NCBI GenBank assembly: GCA_017639935.1
Contig: JAGFWP010000024.1
Coordinates: forward strand, 1-41,980
Length of the DNA stretch: 41,980 nucleotides
DNA from: Pelagibacteraceae bacterium
GTDB lineage: Bacteria; Pseudomonadota; Alphaproteobacteria; HIMB59; GCA-002718135
Direction of reading: 5' to 3'
The notes below the pieces were generated by a model. The model was not told the DNA's origin. It saw only the letters and a program-made list of their open reading frames with translations, and ran no database searches. This document shows positions 27,399-37,977 of the stretch, in pieces. Every line of letters begins with the position of its first letter. The stretch's first letter is position 1. The position numbers were made by a program, and so were the translations under genes.

Positions 27399-28563
27399 TT
27401 TGTAAATTATAGTTATCTAATTTTTTCCAAGTATCTGTTAAATCAATTATTTGATTTGTTTCTCGAGATTCGTCAATTTTCATTGCTACAAGACCTGCCT
27501 CCATACAATTTACCACTCCTACCGGTAAAGGATGGGATGAATTATTAAACAAATAATCATTAATATCTTTTAACATTAATTGATCGGCACCATAATGTCC
27601 TTTGGTTCCTTGTTGAAAAGCTGCTCCAAAATTTTCATCAAATATCTTTTTACCAGTATGAGAATTATGAGCTTTTAGATATCCTCTTACAAAATCACCT
27701 TCTGCCATCCCCTTCGTGCCAATAAGAGCAAAACGTCTAAATTCATCTGGTACTTTCATATTAGTATGAAAAGCCAAGGTTGCTCCATTCTCATATTCAA
27801 TTATTGCTACTTGATGATCCACAATATCCGCATCACTGTCAAAAACCTCTTCTTTTGATTCCCATCCTGGTAAATTATATTCCAGGTACACGTCCAAATT
27901 TTTCTCACCTTGTAAAATCGGAGATTGATCGGGCACAAAAGCATTTCTCCCACCAAAACTAGCGACTCTGATTGGCCTGCAACCGACAATCATTGAATAA
28001 AAATCAAGATCATGGCAACATTTTTCTAAAATAAAACCTCCTGAATAAGAAGTTTTTCGCCTCCAATTTCGCATAAAAAAACCTCCGTGCCATGGCATAA
28101 TATGTTCAGAAGCCTCTATTGAAATAATTTTCCCAAAAGCATCCTCCTTCATAAGTTTTCTTATTGATCTTGCGTGTTTAGAATAGCGCAGCACTAATCC
28201 TACAAGTACCTTGTCTTTTCCATATTTTTTTATTAGTTCTGCTAATTGCCAAGTTTGCTCTTCATTAGCAACAATTGGTTTTTCAGCAAATATAGTGACT
28301 CCTGCTTCTAGGCCTTTTTGTATATGCTCTAAATGCAAATGGTTGGGAGATCCAACCAGTAATAAATCTAAATTCTCTTTTTTTAACATTTCTTCAAGGG
28401 AAGAATATTTTTGATGAGGAAAAAAACTCTTTTCTTCCGAAAATTTTTTTCCTATTGGCTGAGGATCAACAAATGCGACTAAAGAATAGTTTGGATTAAT
28501 TTTTGTTAATTCAAAAAAAACATGGGCTGCTCTATTTCCTAAACCGACAACTCCTACTTTCAT
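27391..28563 (-). CDS. Gfo/Idh/MocA family oxidoreductase
   Basis: GVVGLGNRAAHVFFEL Rossmann and IFAEKPIVA motifs. Confidence 0.9.
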   Translation of the reverse strand: MKVGVVGLGNRAAHVFFELTKINPNYSLVAFVDPQPIGKKFSEEKSFFPHQKYSSLEEMLKKENLDLLLVGSPNHLHLEHIQKGLEAGVTIFAEKPIVANEEQTWQLAELIKKYGKDKVLVGLVLRYSKHARSIRKLMKEDAFGKIISIEASEHIMPWHGGFFMRNWRRKTSYSGGFILEKCCHDLDFYSMIVGCRPIRVASFGGRNAFVPDQSPILQGEKNLDVYLEYNLPGWESKEEVFDSDADIVDHQVAIIEYENGATLAFHTNMKVPDEFRRFALIGTKGMAEGDFVRGYLKAHNSHTGKKIFDENFGAAFQQGTKGHYGADQLMLKDINDYLFNNSSHPLPVGVVNCMEAGLVAMKIDESRETNQIIDLTDTWKKLDNYNLQND

Positions 28564-28607
28564 TTTTGAAATTTATAAAAAATTACAGATTATCACAAGC
28601 TAAATGA

Positions 28608-30506
28608 TCAAAAATCATGATTATTCCAACCCAATTTTGTGGTCAACTGCATTGATTGAAACAATGCTGATCTAAAATCACTCCAATTTCTTCTATTTTT
28701 TGAAGACCAAGAAACTTCAGCAAGTGTAGCTAGTCTAGGATTAATCATTGAGTCAATATAATGATCTTTAGTTAATGTTTCTGACCATAGTTGACCTTGC
28801 ACACCGGCAATCAAGTGGTGGTATTTTGGATCTATATCATTTAATGGTTGCCAGGCATGTACATCGGGAGTTTCAATTGTTGCCGCCCAGCAAATCCCTC
28901 TTTCATATGTAGAATTATTGTAAGCCATATCAAAGTAGCATAATTGTCCTGGACACATAACCGTTTCAAAACCTTGTTTTAGAGCTTTTTCAACCACTGA
29001 CATATGCTCCCAAGCAAATATTAAACAACTTTTATCAATATTCCCAGTGCCACCTCCACTGCCTATATCTTTATGAGGAGGGAGAGCCGCTTCATTCCAT
29101 GCGGCTGTACGTTTATTGAAACGTTTTAATATATTAATAATACGATTAACAAAATAATCTTGGATTTCATCAAATGATTGGAATTTATTTTTTTTCATAA
29201 ATTCAATTAATTCAGATGAGCCTCTCCATGAATCTTTTGGTCTTTCATCCACGCCAATATGAATTAGAGAATAAGGAAAGTTCTCAGCTATATCTTTAAG
29301 TACACTTTCTAAAAAATTCCATGTGTCGTCCAATGTTGGATTTATTGTATTGTTTTGATAATTACCAACATCTTGAAAAATATTATTTGACTTTTTGTCT
29401 TGCAACTCTGGCATAACTTGAAGTAGCGCCCAAGAATGAGCGGGCAAATCAATTTCTGGCATTACTTCAATATTTAATTTATTTGCATACTCAATTATTT
29501 CTTTAACATCTTTTGAAGAATAAAAACCTCCTGAACGATGGTAGCCAGTTCCGTAAACAGGTGGAATAATTTCATGGTAACCTCGATAAGAGGTTTGTTT
29601 TGCTAAATTCGGAAAACTTTTAACATCTAATCTCCATGCTTCGTTATCTGTTAAATGCCAATGAAAACGATTGAGTTTAAATAACACCATATAGTCAAGT
29701 AAACGTTTGATATGATCTAAAGAATGAAATTGACGCGCGCAGTCCAGATGCATTCCTCTCCAATTAAATTGCGGCCTGTCCTGAATTAAGCCAAGAGGAA
29801 GCTTATCTCGATAAAAAAAAATTAGATGCATGAGTGAAATTAACGCATAGAGTCGTCCTCCATAATCAGAAGCAATGATAAGAATCTGATCTTGTAAGAT
29901 GTTTATCGCATATTCTTCTGTCTTAAGTTCTTCTTTTTTGAAATTAATTAGCATTCCTTGCTTAGAATTAAAATTAATTTTTAAATTTAGACAGTGCCGT
30001 GAAAGAACATTAATAATTTCAAGGAGTCTCTGATCATTGATGAAAAAATCATTATTACATTTTATAAAGTCATTCTTCAATTTAACCACAAGCGGCTCTG
30101 GAATGATTGGCATTGAAGTGTTTACGTAACTTGTTGAATAAATAGTCTGAGCAATCTTTTTTTCAAATGTCAGTTTATTTATCAAAGATTGAATAATTTT
30201 CTCATTTTCATCTATGACAAACAGGCCTTCTGGTCCACAAGACATATTATAAGTGCCAATTCTTGGTTCTTGTAATGTAAGCGCAATGAGCAAGGATCCG
30301 TGTGCAGGTAAATTTGAATCATCTGTTTTTAATTCATAATATCTGCCAGTTTGTCTGGATATTCTTGCGTCTTTAATGGATTTTATAGAGTAGATAAGAC
30401 TGAAACAAATTTTAAAAGCGCTGAAAATTTGATCGGAGTTGTTTTTTATAAGAATTTCCAGAAGATTTTTGTTATTAAATTTAGGTGTTATAGAAAGAAA
30501 AGTCAT
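28608..30506 (-). CDS. GH20 beta-N-acetylhexosaminidase, apparently without signal peptide
   Basis: FNWRGMHLDCARQFH, FHWHLTDNEAWRLD, EIDLPAHSWA, HIGVDERP catalytic-region motifs. Confidence 0.92.
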   Translation of the reverse strand: MTFLSITPKFNNKNLLEILIKNNSDQIFSAFKICFSLIYSIKSIKDARISRQTGRYYELKTDDSNLPAHGSLLIALTLQEPRIGTYNMSCGPEGLFVIDENEKIIQSLINKLTFEKKIAQTIYSTSYVNTSMPIIPEPLVVKLKNDFIKCNNDFFINDQRLLEIINVLSRHCLNLKINFNSKQGMLINFKKEELKTEEYAINILQDQILIIASDYGGRLYALISLMHLIFFYRDKLPLGLIQDRPQFNWRGMHLDCARQFHSLDHIKRLLDYMVLFKLNRFHWHLTDNEAWRLDVKSFPNLAKQTSYRGYHEIIPPVYGTGYHRSGGFYSSKDVKEIIEYANKLNIEVMPEIDLPAHSWALLQVMPELQDKKSNNIFQDVGNYQNNTINPTLDDTWNFLESVLKDIAENFPYSLIHIGVDERPKDSWRGSSELIEFMKKNKFQSFDEIQDYFVNRIINILKRFNKRTAAWNEAALPPHKDIGSGGGTGNIDKSCLIFAWEHMSVVEKALKQGFETVMCPGQLCYFDMAYNNSTYERGICWAATIETPDVHAWQPLNDIDPKYHHLIAGVQGQLWSETLTKDHYIDSMINPRLATLAEVSWSSKNRRNWSDFRSALFQSMQLTTKLGWNNHDF

Positions 30507-30538
30507 ATTAAAAATAATATAATACTGTAGCTTTTTTT

Positions 30539-31624
30539 ATGAACAATAATAACAAGATTTTTTATAATATTTTCCGACAAAATTATTTACATACAAATGA
30601 AGCGCATGCGCGCGTCAATTTAATAGGGGAGCACACGGATTATACAGGTGGTTATGTTCTTCCCTGCCTCCTGCAATATAAAACAGTCGTATCCATTGCT
30701 GAAAATAAGACTTCTCAAGCACACAATGCTTATTCTGAGTTTTACAATGAAACAATGTCATTTAATGATTTTATAAAATCAAAAAATAATCAATGGGTTG
30801 ATTATGTAAAAGGATGTTTTTTTGTTTTTTACGATGAAATTAAAAATTTAGATAATGTTTACTTAAATATTCTAATCCAAAGTGACATACCAATGGGAAG
30901 GGGCATTTCATCATCCTCTGCACTGTGTGTTGCTATCCTTAAGTCACTTAATGATTTTTTTAATATCGGATGCACAGATAAACACATTGCGATACTTGCT
31001 CAAAAAGTGGAGCGCAATTACATTGGTGTGTCAGGCGGAATAATGGATCAAATGGTTTCTTCCATTGGAATTCATAGTAAGGCCTTTTTTTTAGATTGCT
31101 TAACACTTAAATATGAATTGATAGACCTTCCAGGTGATTATTGTTTTGAATTATTGGACTCGGAAGTCCAACGTGATAACAGAAAAAGCGCTTATAATGA
31201 AAGACATGATCAACTTAAAAAGGCGGAGGAGATATTAAATGTAGAAAATTTAGGAAGCGTAAAAATAGATCAATTGAATAAAAATAAATTCGACGATCTT
31301 CTAATTTATAAACGAGCGTTACATGTTGTGACTGAAAATCAGAGGACCCTAGATGCAAAAAAATGCTTACTCAAACAAGATATGAAACGATTTGGAGATC
31401 TAATGAATTTAAGTCATCTATCTTACTCTCAAGACTTTGAAGCTTCTACAAAAGACGTTGATCTTTTAGCAAAACGATCAATTGAATCTGGAGCACTTGG
31501 ATGTAGATTAACTGGAGGTGGATTTGGGGGATTTACAGTATCTATGATTGCAAAAAAAGACTATGAACATTGGTACAATAATATGGTTAAGTTTTATTCT
31601 AGGGATAAATTTTTTAAATTATAA
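30539..31624 (+). CDS. Galactokinase-like GHMP kinase
   Basis: HARVNLIGEHTDYTGGYVLP signature, DIPMGRGISSSSALCVA, RLTGGGFGGFTVS. Confidence 0.88.
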   Translation: MNNNNKIFYNIFRQNYLHTNEAHARVNLIGEHTDYTGGYVLPCLLQYKTVVSIAENKTSQAHNAYSEFYNETMSFNDFIKSKNNQWVDYVKGCFFVFYDEIKNLDNVYLNILIQSDIPMGRGISSSSALCVAILKSLNDFFNIGCTDKHIAILAQKVERNYIGVSGGIMDQMVSSIGIHSKAFFLDCLTLKYELIDLPGDYCFELLDSEVQRDNRKSAYNERHDQLKKAEEILNVENLGSVKIDQLNKNKFDDLLIYKRALHVVTENQRTLDAKKCLLKQDMKRFGDLMNLSHLSYSQDFEASTKDVDLLAKRSIESGALGCRLTGGGFGGFTVSMIAKKDYEHWYNNMVKFYSRDKFFKL

Positions 31625-33096
31625 TGGAGAATTATAAACTTTATATTAACGGTAAATTTGAAGATTCAATTTCAAAGAAAACTTTTGAATCTATTGATCC
31701 AACTACTGAAAAACCATGGGCTAGTATTGCAGAAGCTCAAGCAGAAGATGTAAATGAAGCGGTAGAGGCGGCTAATATTGCCTTCCATGGTGAATGGTCT
31801 TCAATGTTGGCTAATCAACGAGGTCAATTTTTGCGCGCCATCGGAGATCAACTCAAAAAAAATGCTGAATTACTTGGTACAATAGAAACACGTGATACAG
31901 GAAAAATGTACAAAGAGACGAAATTTCAAGCAAACTATATTGCAGAGTTTTATTATTATTATGCAGGACTTGCTGATAAAATTGAAGGTTCAACATTGCC
32001 TATTGATAAATCTGATATGCAAGTTTTCACCACAAGAGAACCAATAGGAGTTGTAGCTGCTGTCATTCCCTGGAATTCCCAACAACTGTTAAGTGCCATT
32101 AAACTTGCGCCTGCGCTTGCAATGGGAAATACGATTATTGTAAAAGCTTCAGAGGCTGCGCCTGCTCCTTTATTAGAATTAGCAAAGTTGATTGATAAAG
32201 TCGGCATTCCTAAGGGGGTTGTCAATATCATCACAGGATTTGCAGAAGAATGTAGTAAAGTTTTGACATCACATCCAAAAATTGATCGCATTGCATTCAC
32301 TGGCGGCATGCATACCGCTAAACACATTGTTAGAAATTCCGCTGAAAACTTATCTCAAGTAAGTTTAGAGCTTGGAGGAAAAAGCCCAGTTGCAGTTTTT
32401 GATGATGCAAAAATTGATAACGCTCTTAATGGTGTTACTACTAGTATTTTTGGTGCAAGTGGTCAGAGTTGTATTGCTGGTTCTCGACTTTATTTACAAG
32501 AAGGAATTTATAGTGAATTTTTAGATAAAATTTCAACAAAAGCTAAAAATATTAAAATTGGACCACCAATGAGAGAGGACACCCAAATGGGTCCGCTTGC
32601 AACACTTGATCAACTGAATAATATTCAAGAAAAAATTGATCAAACAATTCAACAAGGCGGTAAATTAATCACAGGTGGTGAAAAACCTAAAGATATGAAT
32701 CAAGGCTGGTATTATAAACCAACAATTATTGAATGCGATCATCATAATTTGCCTGTCGCTGAAAATGAATTATTTGGACCGGTATTATCAGTCATGAAAT
32801 TTACTGATGAAGAGGAAGTGATTAAATTGATGAATGATAATTCATATGGACTTGCTGCAGGAGTGTTTACTGAAAATAACGGAATTGCACTTCGAGTATC
32901 TAAAGCTGTCAGGGCAGGAATTGTATTTGTAAACACATATCGTTTGATCTCCCCAATCGCTCCTTTCGGAGGATTTAAAAATAGTGGTTTTGGTAGAGAG
33001 TCTGGAATGGAAGCAATAAAAGATTACTCGAATATTAAAACTACTTGGATTAATACATCTAAAGATCCAATGGGGGATCCATTTATAATCAGATAG
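31624..33096 (+). CDS. Aldehyde dehydrogenase family protein
   Basis: AAVIPWNSQ, VSLELGGKSP, GASGQSCIAGSRL motifs; start overlaps kinase stop. Confidence 0.93.
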   Translation: MENYKLYINGKFEDSISKKTFESIDPTTEKPWASIAEAQAEDVNEAVEAANIAFHGEWSSMLANQRGQFLRAIGDQLKKNAELLGTIETRDTGKMYKETKFQANYIAEFYYYYAGLADKIEGSTLPIDKSDMQVFTTREPIGVVAAVIPWNSQQLLSAIKLAPALAMGNTIIVKASEAAPAPLLELAKLIDKVGIPKGVVNIITGFAEECSKVLTSHPKIDRIAFTGGMHTAKHIVRNSAENLSQVSLELGGKSPVAVFDDAKIDNALNGVTTSIFGASGQSCIAGSRLYLQEGIYSEFLDKISTKAKNIKIGPPMREDTQMGPLATLDQLNNIQEKIDQTIQQGGKLITGGEKPKDMNQGWYYKPTIIECDHHNLPVAENELFGPVLSVMKFTDEEEVIKLMNDNSYGLAAGVFTENNGIALRVSKAVRAGIVFVNTYRLISPIAPFGGFKNSGFGRESGMEAIKDYSNIKTTWINTSKDPMGDPFIIR

Positions 33097-33102
33097 ATTA
33101 TA

Positions 33103-33130
33103 TTGCGGTATTACAATAGTAATACCGCAA
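33103..33130. terminator. Bidirectional hairpin TTGCGGTATTAC-aata-GTAATACCGCAA
   Basis: 12-bp perfect stem between convergent genes. Confidence 0.75.
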
Positions 33131-33141
33131 CTAAATAACGA

Positions 33142-34341
33142 TTACTCTTTTCCTAATGGAATTTGCTTTTTTGGATCCCAAAAAGGAAGATCTACTACAA
33201 TTGATTCAAGTTTGCCGTATGGGGAATGAATATTAATTTTATTTCCCTTATTAGCTTGCTCAATTATAACAAAAGCAAAGGCAATATTTTTCTTTAATCT
33301 TGGTGAAAAGCATTTTGATGTTACATGGCCTATTTCTTTCCCGCCGGTATCATGGACTGGCCAATGATCGGGTACAAAATATCCTGGCGTATATTCTGGT
33401 GGAACAATCATTGTAATTGGATCGCCTAGTATTTCAATGCCAACTAACTTTCTTTTTATTCCCTCAGCTTTAATTTCCTTTAAAGCTTCCTTGCCACAGA
33501 AATCAGCTTCCATATCCAAATCAACAAGACGGTCCATACCAATTTCATATGGATTGTCAGTAACACGCATATCTTGGAAATACGAAAAAATACCTGCTTC
33601 AACACGTCTAATTTGTGAAGGTCCTGTTGGTGCTATCTTATAAGGTTCTCCAGCTGCCATTATTTTTTCATATAAATCTGCACCGCGACTACCATCACGT
33701 AAATAAATTTCATAACCTACTTCCCCACTCCATCCCGTACGTGATACTACCACAGGTATACCGTCTAGCTCAGTTTCTTTGCACCAGTAATAACGAATAT
33801 CATTAATCCAAGAACCAAATAAATCCACCATAACATTTTTTGATTTTGGTCCTTGAACTTGCAAAGGAGAGACATCAGGTTCAACTAATTTGATATCATA
33901 TTTGCCTTTCCCGGCGACTCCCATGGCCCACAATAATAAATCACTATCTGAAATTGAATACCACCAATGATTTTCTGCTAAACGCAATAAAATAGGATCA
34001 CTAAGTATTCCGCCTTCATAATTTGTATTCAAAACATACTTACATTGCGTTACTTCACAATCAGATAAATTTCTTGGGGTGAGCATTTGTGTAAACTTTG
34101 TTGCATCAGGGCCCGTAATTTCAACTTGTCTTTCAACTGCAACGTCCCATAAAGTAACATCATTAACTAAGCTCCAATAATCATCTTCAGGTGTATTATA
34201 ATATACTGGAAAATACATGTGATTGTACGTGGTGTATTCTTTACAACCCCATTTCAACGTTGATTCAAAATAAGGTGACTTTCTAACTCTTGTACCAAAA
34301 CCTAGATAAGGCTTTGGAGGATTATTTGTACGTGTGGCCAT
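33142..34341 (-). CDS. GcvT/DmdA-like tetrahydrofolate-dependent aminomethyltransferase family protein
   Basis: YTTYNHM, DVAVERQVEITGPDATKFTQMLTPRN, YSISDSDLLLWA, VSRTGWSGEVGYEIYL. Confidence 0.8.
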   Translation of the reverse strand: MATRTNNPPKPYLGFGTRVRKSPYFESTLKWGCKEYTTYNHMYFPVYYNTPEDDYWSLVNDVTLWDVAVERQVEITGPDATKFTQMLTPRNLSDCEVTQCKYVLNTNYEGGILSDPILLRLAENHWWYSISDSDLLLWAMGVAGKGKYDIKLVEPDVSPLQVQGPKSKNVMVDLFGSWINDIRYYWCKETELDGIPVVVSRTGWSGEVGYEIYLRDGSRGADLYEKIMAAGEPYKIAPTGPSQIRRVEAGIFSYFQDMRVTDNPYEIGMDRLVDLDMEADFCGKEALKEIKAEGIKRKLVGIEILGDPITMIVPPEYTPGYFVPDHWPVHDTGGKEIGHVTSKCFSPRLKKNIAFAFVIIEQANKGNKINIHSPYGKLESIVVDLPFWDPKKQIPLGKE

Positions 34342-34448
34342 GCTAACTCCTTAAATAAATGAAAAAAAATATATGATAATTTTTTCGTAAGTGTCTACAG
34401 TTTGTTTATTATGAAAAAATATTTCTTAGGATAATTTTTTCAAAATTT

Positions 34449-36869
34449 TCAACTCATTAATCTGGCATTAGCTGGATCATAGGCCATTTCTTTCAAGACT
34501 TTGGCCTTTCTTTTATTACCCTGTATTTCGATTTCAAATTCACTTTCCTTTTCAGCTAACTCAGCCTTAACGTAGGCAAAGGATAGGCTTTTATTGACTC
34601 TAAAACCATATCCTCCTGAGGTTGTTACTCCTATGATCTTGTTTTGCGAATATACTGGTTCATTTCCGATTGCATCGGCGTCATCCGAATCAACCTCTAA
34701 ATAAACAATTTTAATATCTATTCCTTCATCTAACTTTTCTCTTATGGCTTCTGAACCTACAAATGTATTTTTTGTATTTAAATTATAAAACCGATTCATA
34801 TCAGCTTCTACCAAAGAAATCTCACCTGTAAGTTCGCTTCCCCATCCTTTATAAGCTTTTTCTATTCTCAGGGAATTAACCGCATATGTTCCAAAGTTGG
34901 TCATATTGAATTGTTTTCCTGAATCCATAAAACCTTTGTATAGATCTTCCATTTGATTCATCGGATGATGGAGTTCCCAACCCAATTCACCTAGATAGTT
35001 AATTCGAAGTGCTCTAACAGGAATATCATTAATTGAAATTTCCTTTCCTTTTAACCAAGGGAAATGTTCATTGCTCAAATCGGCATTTGTTTGTTGAGAT
35101 AATACTGAACGAGAATGAGGTCCTGCTAAAACTAGAACACCATAATTTTGCGTCACATTTCTGATATTCACTTTTTCATCTTTTTTTATGTGATTATTAA
35201 ACCAATCAAAATCTCTGATTTCAGAAGCGGTTGAAGATAAAACATAAAAAAGATTATTGGGAAAACGAGTTATTGTGAGTTCACTTTGAATGCGTCCTTT
35301 TTCATTTAGCATATGGGTGAGAACAATGCTGCCGTCTTTTTTTGGGATTCTGTTAGCGCACAAACGGTCTAAAAATGTTTCACTATTTTCACCAGAAATT
35401 TCAAATTTTGAAAAAGTGCTTAAATCTAAAATCCCAACACCTTTATGGACGGCTTCACATTCCTTTTGCACATAAGAAAAAGCGTTTGACCTTTTGAAAC
35501 TATATTCTTCCTGTATTCCATTTTTAGCAAACCACTTCGGACGTTCCCATCCGAATGCATCGATATACATCGCCCCTTGGTCTTGCAATTTTTTATAAAT
35601 GGGTGTTGTTTTGATTGGCCTGCCAACTTCCAAACTTTCGTTTGGCAAAGGAGTAACGTACATACGTTTATACTCGTCAGTACTTTTTGCTACCGCATAA
35701 TCTTTATGCGCCCAACTCAAGTATCTTCGTGGATCAAATTCCAACATATTGATATCTGCGTCTCCGTAAGTCATCCATTGTGCCATATACTTGCCTGCAC
35801 CGCCTCCTTGAGCTATTCCAACACTTGCCGCGCAAAACATCCAAAAATTTTTTAATCCAGGAGCGGGTCCTGCGAGAAAATTACCATCAGGAGTGTGCGT
35901 AATAGGACCGCAAATTATTCTTTTAATTCCGACGTCACGAAACTGGGGTATTCTGTCCATCCCTCTATTCAAATGTTCTTCCAACCTGTCAAGTTCAGGC
36001 TCTAACAGTTCCATATCAAACTTCCAATCCATCCCGTCCAAAGCCCAGCATCTTGCATCTTTTTCATAAATTCCTATTAACAAACCTTTTCCCTCTTGAC
36101 GTAGGTAACATGAAGAATGGGGATCTCTTACTACTGGCAATTCTTTGCCAAGTTTTTTAATTTCAGGATGTTCGTCTGTAACTAAATAATGGTGAATCAT
36201 ATTGATACTAGGTATATTTTTTAGTCCAACCATATGTCCTACTTCAGGACAAAAACTACCTGCAGCATTAACAACATGTTCAGAGATAATTTTTCCTTTT
36301 TCTGTCATCAATTCCCACTCGCCAGTAGGAAGATGATTAATATTAGTAACGCGATTATGCCTATATATTTCTGCGCCACCACTACGAGCTCCTTTGGCCA
36401 TAGCATTGGTAGTACTCGTTGGATCAGTGTGTCCGTCTTCAGGAGTGTGTAGCGCTCCGATAATTCCGTCCAACTTAATAAAAGGATGTATTTTTGAAAT
36501 CTCTTGCGTTGAAATTATTTCAGCAGAACAACCCACATTAATTAAAATTCCTTTGACATAATGAAACCAATCAAGATCTTTTTGCGCATAGGCCAATCTT
36601 AAACTTCCACAACCGTGCCATCCGGTTGATTGTCCTGTTTCTTTTTCTAATTGTTTGTATAATTCTGTGGAATGAAAATGTACTTTTGCTAAATTGTAAC
36701 TACCGACAAAATGGGGGCACTGTCCGGCTGCATGCCACGTTGAACCTGACGTCAGTTCCCCTTTTTCAATTAACACCACATCACTCCAACCTTCTTTTGT
36801 TAGATGATACAAAAGGCTTACGCCCATAATACCGCCACCAATAATTGCTACTTGAGTGTGTGATTTCAT
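34449..36869 (-). CDS. Dimethylglycine/sarcosine dehydrogenase-like FAD oxidoreductase with C-terminal GcvT domains
   Basis: VAIIGGGIMGVSLLYHLTKEGWSDVVLIEKGELTSGSTWHAAG; C-terminal GVLVLAGPHSRSVL and LGELGWELHHP. Confidence 0.85.
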   Translation of the reverse strand: MKSHTQVAIIGGGIMGVSLLYHLTKEGWSDVVLIEKGELTSGSTWHAAGQCPHFVGSYNLAKVHFHSTELYKQLEKETGQSTGWHGCGSLRLAYAQKDLDWFHYVKGILINVGCSAEIISTQEISKIHPFIKLDGIIGALHTPEDGHTDPTSTTNAMAKGARSGGAEIYRHNRVTNINHLPTGEWELMTEKGKIISEHVVNAAGSFCPEVGHMVGLKNIPSINMIHHYLVTDEHPEIKKLGKELPVVRDPHSSCYLRQEGKGLLIGIYEKDARCWALDGMDWKFDMELLEPELDRLEEHLNRGMDRIPQFRDVGIKRIICGPITHTPDGNFLAGPAPGLKNFWMFCAASVGIAQGGGAGKYMAQWMTYGDADINMLEFDPRRYLSWAHKDYAVAKSTDEYKRMYVTPLPNESLEVGRPIKTTPIYKKLQDQGAMYIDAFGWERPKWFAKNGIQEEYSFKRSNAFSYVQKECEAVHKGVGILDLSTFSKFEISGENSETFLDRLCANRIPKKDGSIVLTHMLNEKGRIQSELTITRFPNNLFYVLSSTASEIRDFDWFNNHIKKDEKVNIRNVTQNYGVLVLAGPHSRSVLSQQTNADLSNEHFPWLKGKEISINDIPVRALRINYLGELGWELHHPMNQMEDLYKGFMDSGKQFNMTNFGTYAVNSLRIEKAYKGWGSELTGEISLVEADMNRFYNLNTKNTFVGSEAIREKLDEGIDIKIVYLEVDSDDADAIGNEPVYSQNKIIGVTTSGGYGFRVNKSLSFAYVKAELAEKESEFEIEIQGNKRKAKVLKEMAYDPANARLMS

Positions 36870-36925
36870 TTTAATATCTAATATTTTCTATCTCGTGGTA
36901 CACGCATATGTCAATATTTCGAAAT

Positions 36926-37879
36926 TTATTTTTTACTATGAAGTATGCGACCTATAACATTCATAAGCAGTTGGGCAGCTAGTGTAGAGGTTGAATTTGT
37001 AATATCATAATCAGGTGCTACCTCCACTAAATCCAATCCTGTAACTTTCCCCTGTTTCGTTAAACCATCAATAAATTCAAGAATCTCATAATAATAAAAA
37101 CCCCCGTGGCTTGGTGTTCCAGTTCCGGCTGCGATTGATGGATCGAATGCATCAATGTCTATCGTTAAATAATAACGAACATTTTTTGGAATATTTTTTA
37201 GAATCTCAGCAATTCCTATCTTGCGAAACTGCCTAACAGAGAAAATTGTTGATCCTTTTTCTTTTGCAGCAATATATCCATCACGTGCTGTTGAAGAAAC
37301 GTTTCGAATACCAATATGCGTAATGCCTGAAACGTAAGATTTTTCAGACGCACGACGCATTGGATTTCCATGACCAAATCGAACACCATGTCTTTCATCG
37401 ACAAAATCTAAATGCGCATCAATCTGAATTACATGAACTGGGTCTTGATTTTCAAATGCTTCAATACACGGGATATTTATGGAATGATCACCTCCGATAA
37501 CTACAGGGATAGCATTAGCTTCTAATATCTTTTTTACGCCAAACTTGATGTTTGCATGACTTTTTGTTGTATCTGTATGCACAATATCCGCATCACCTAT
37601 ATCAATAATCTTAGCCGTATCAGGAGATAAATAAGTAATGTCATCTTCATGGTCATAGGCCCCAGCATGACCAAAAGAAAATAAAGTAGATGCCTCACGA
37701 ATTCCCCTCGGCCCCATTCTACAACCAGAACGCCACTGGGTTCCCATATCAAATGGAGCGCCTAATATACAAACATCAGCATCAATATTGTCCCAATCAC
37801 TAATATAAGGGTATTTTCCAAATGTGCAAATGCCTACAAAAGGCAGATTGAGTCTTCCTTTTTCATATTCATTAGACAT
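36926..37879 (-). CDS. Agmatinase/ureohydrolase family protein
   Basis: GGDHSINIP, DAHLDF, TIDIDAFDPSIAAGTGTPSHGG metal-binding motifs. Confidence 0.85.
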   Translation of the reverse strand: MSNEYEKGRLNLPFVGICTFGKYPYISDWDNIDADVCILGAPFDMGTQWRSGCRMGPRGIREASTLFSFGHAGAYDHEDDITYLSPDTAKIIDIGDADIVHTDTTKSHANIKFGVKKILEANAIPVVIGGDHSINIPCIEAFENQDPVHVIQIDAHLDFVDERHGVRFGHGNPMRRASEKSYVSGITHIGIRNVSSTARDGYIAAKEKGSTIFSVRQFRKIGIAEILKNIPKNVRYYLTIDIDAFDPSIAAGTGTPSHGGFYYYEILEFIDGLTKQGKVTGLDLVEVAPDYDITNSTSTLAAQLLMNVIGRILHSKK

Positions 37880-37977
37880 AGAGTTTTCATATCATTAAAT
37901 AAAAAAAATGTACATTGAGTTACATCAGATTATTTATATATTTTTTATTGTTATTCATCTGATAAACAGAAATTAAA

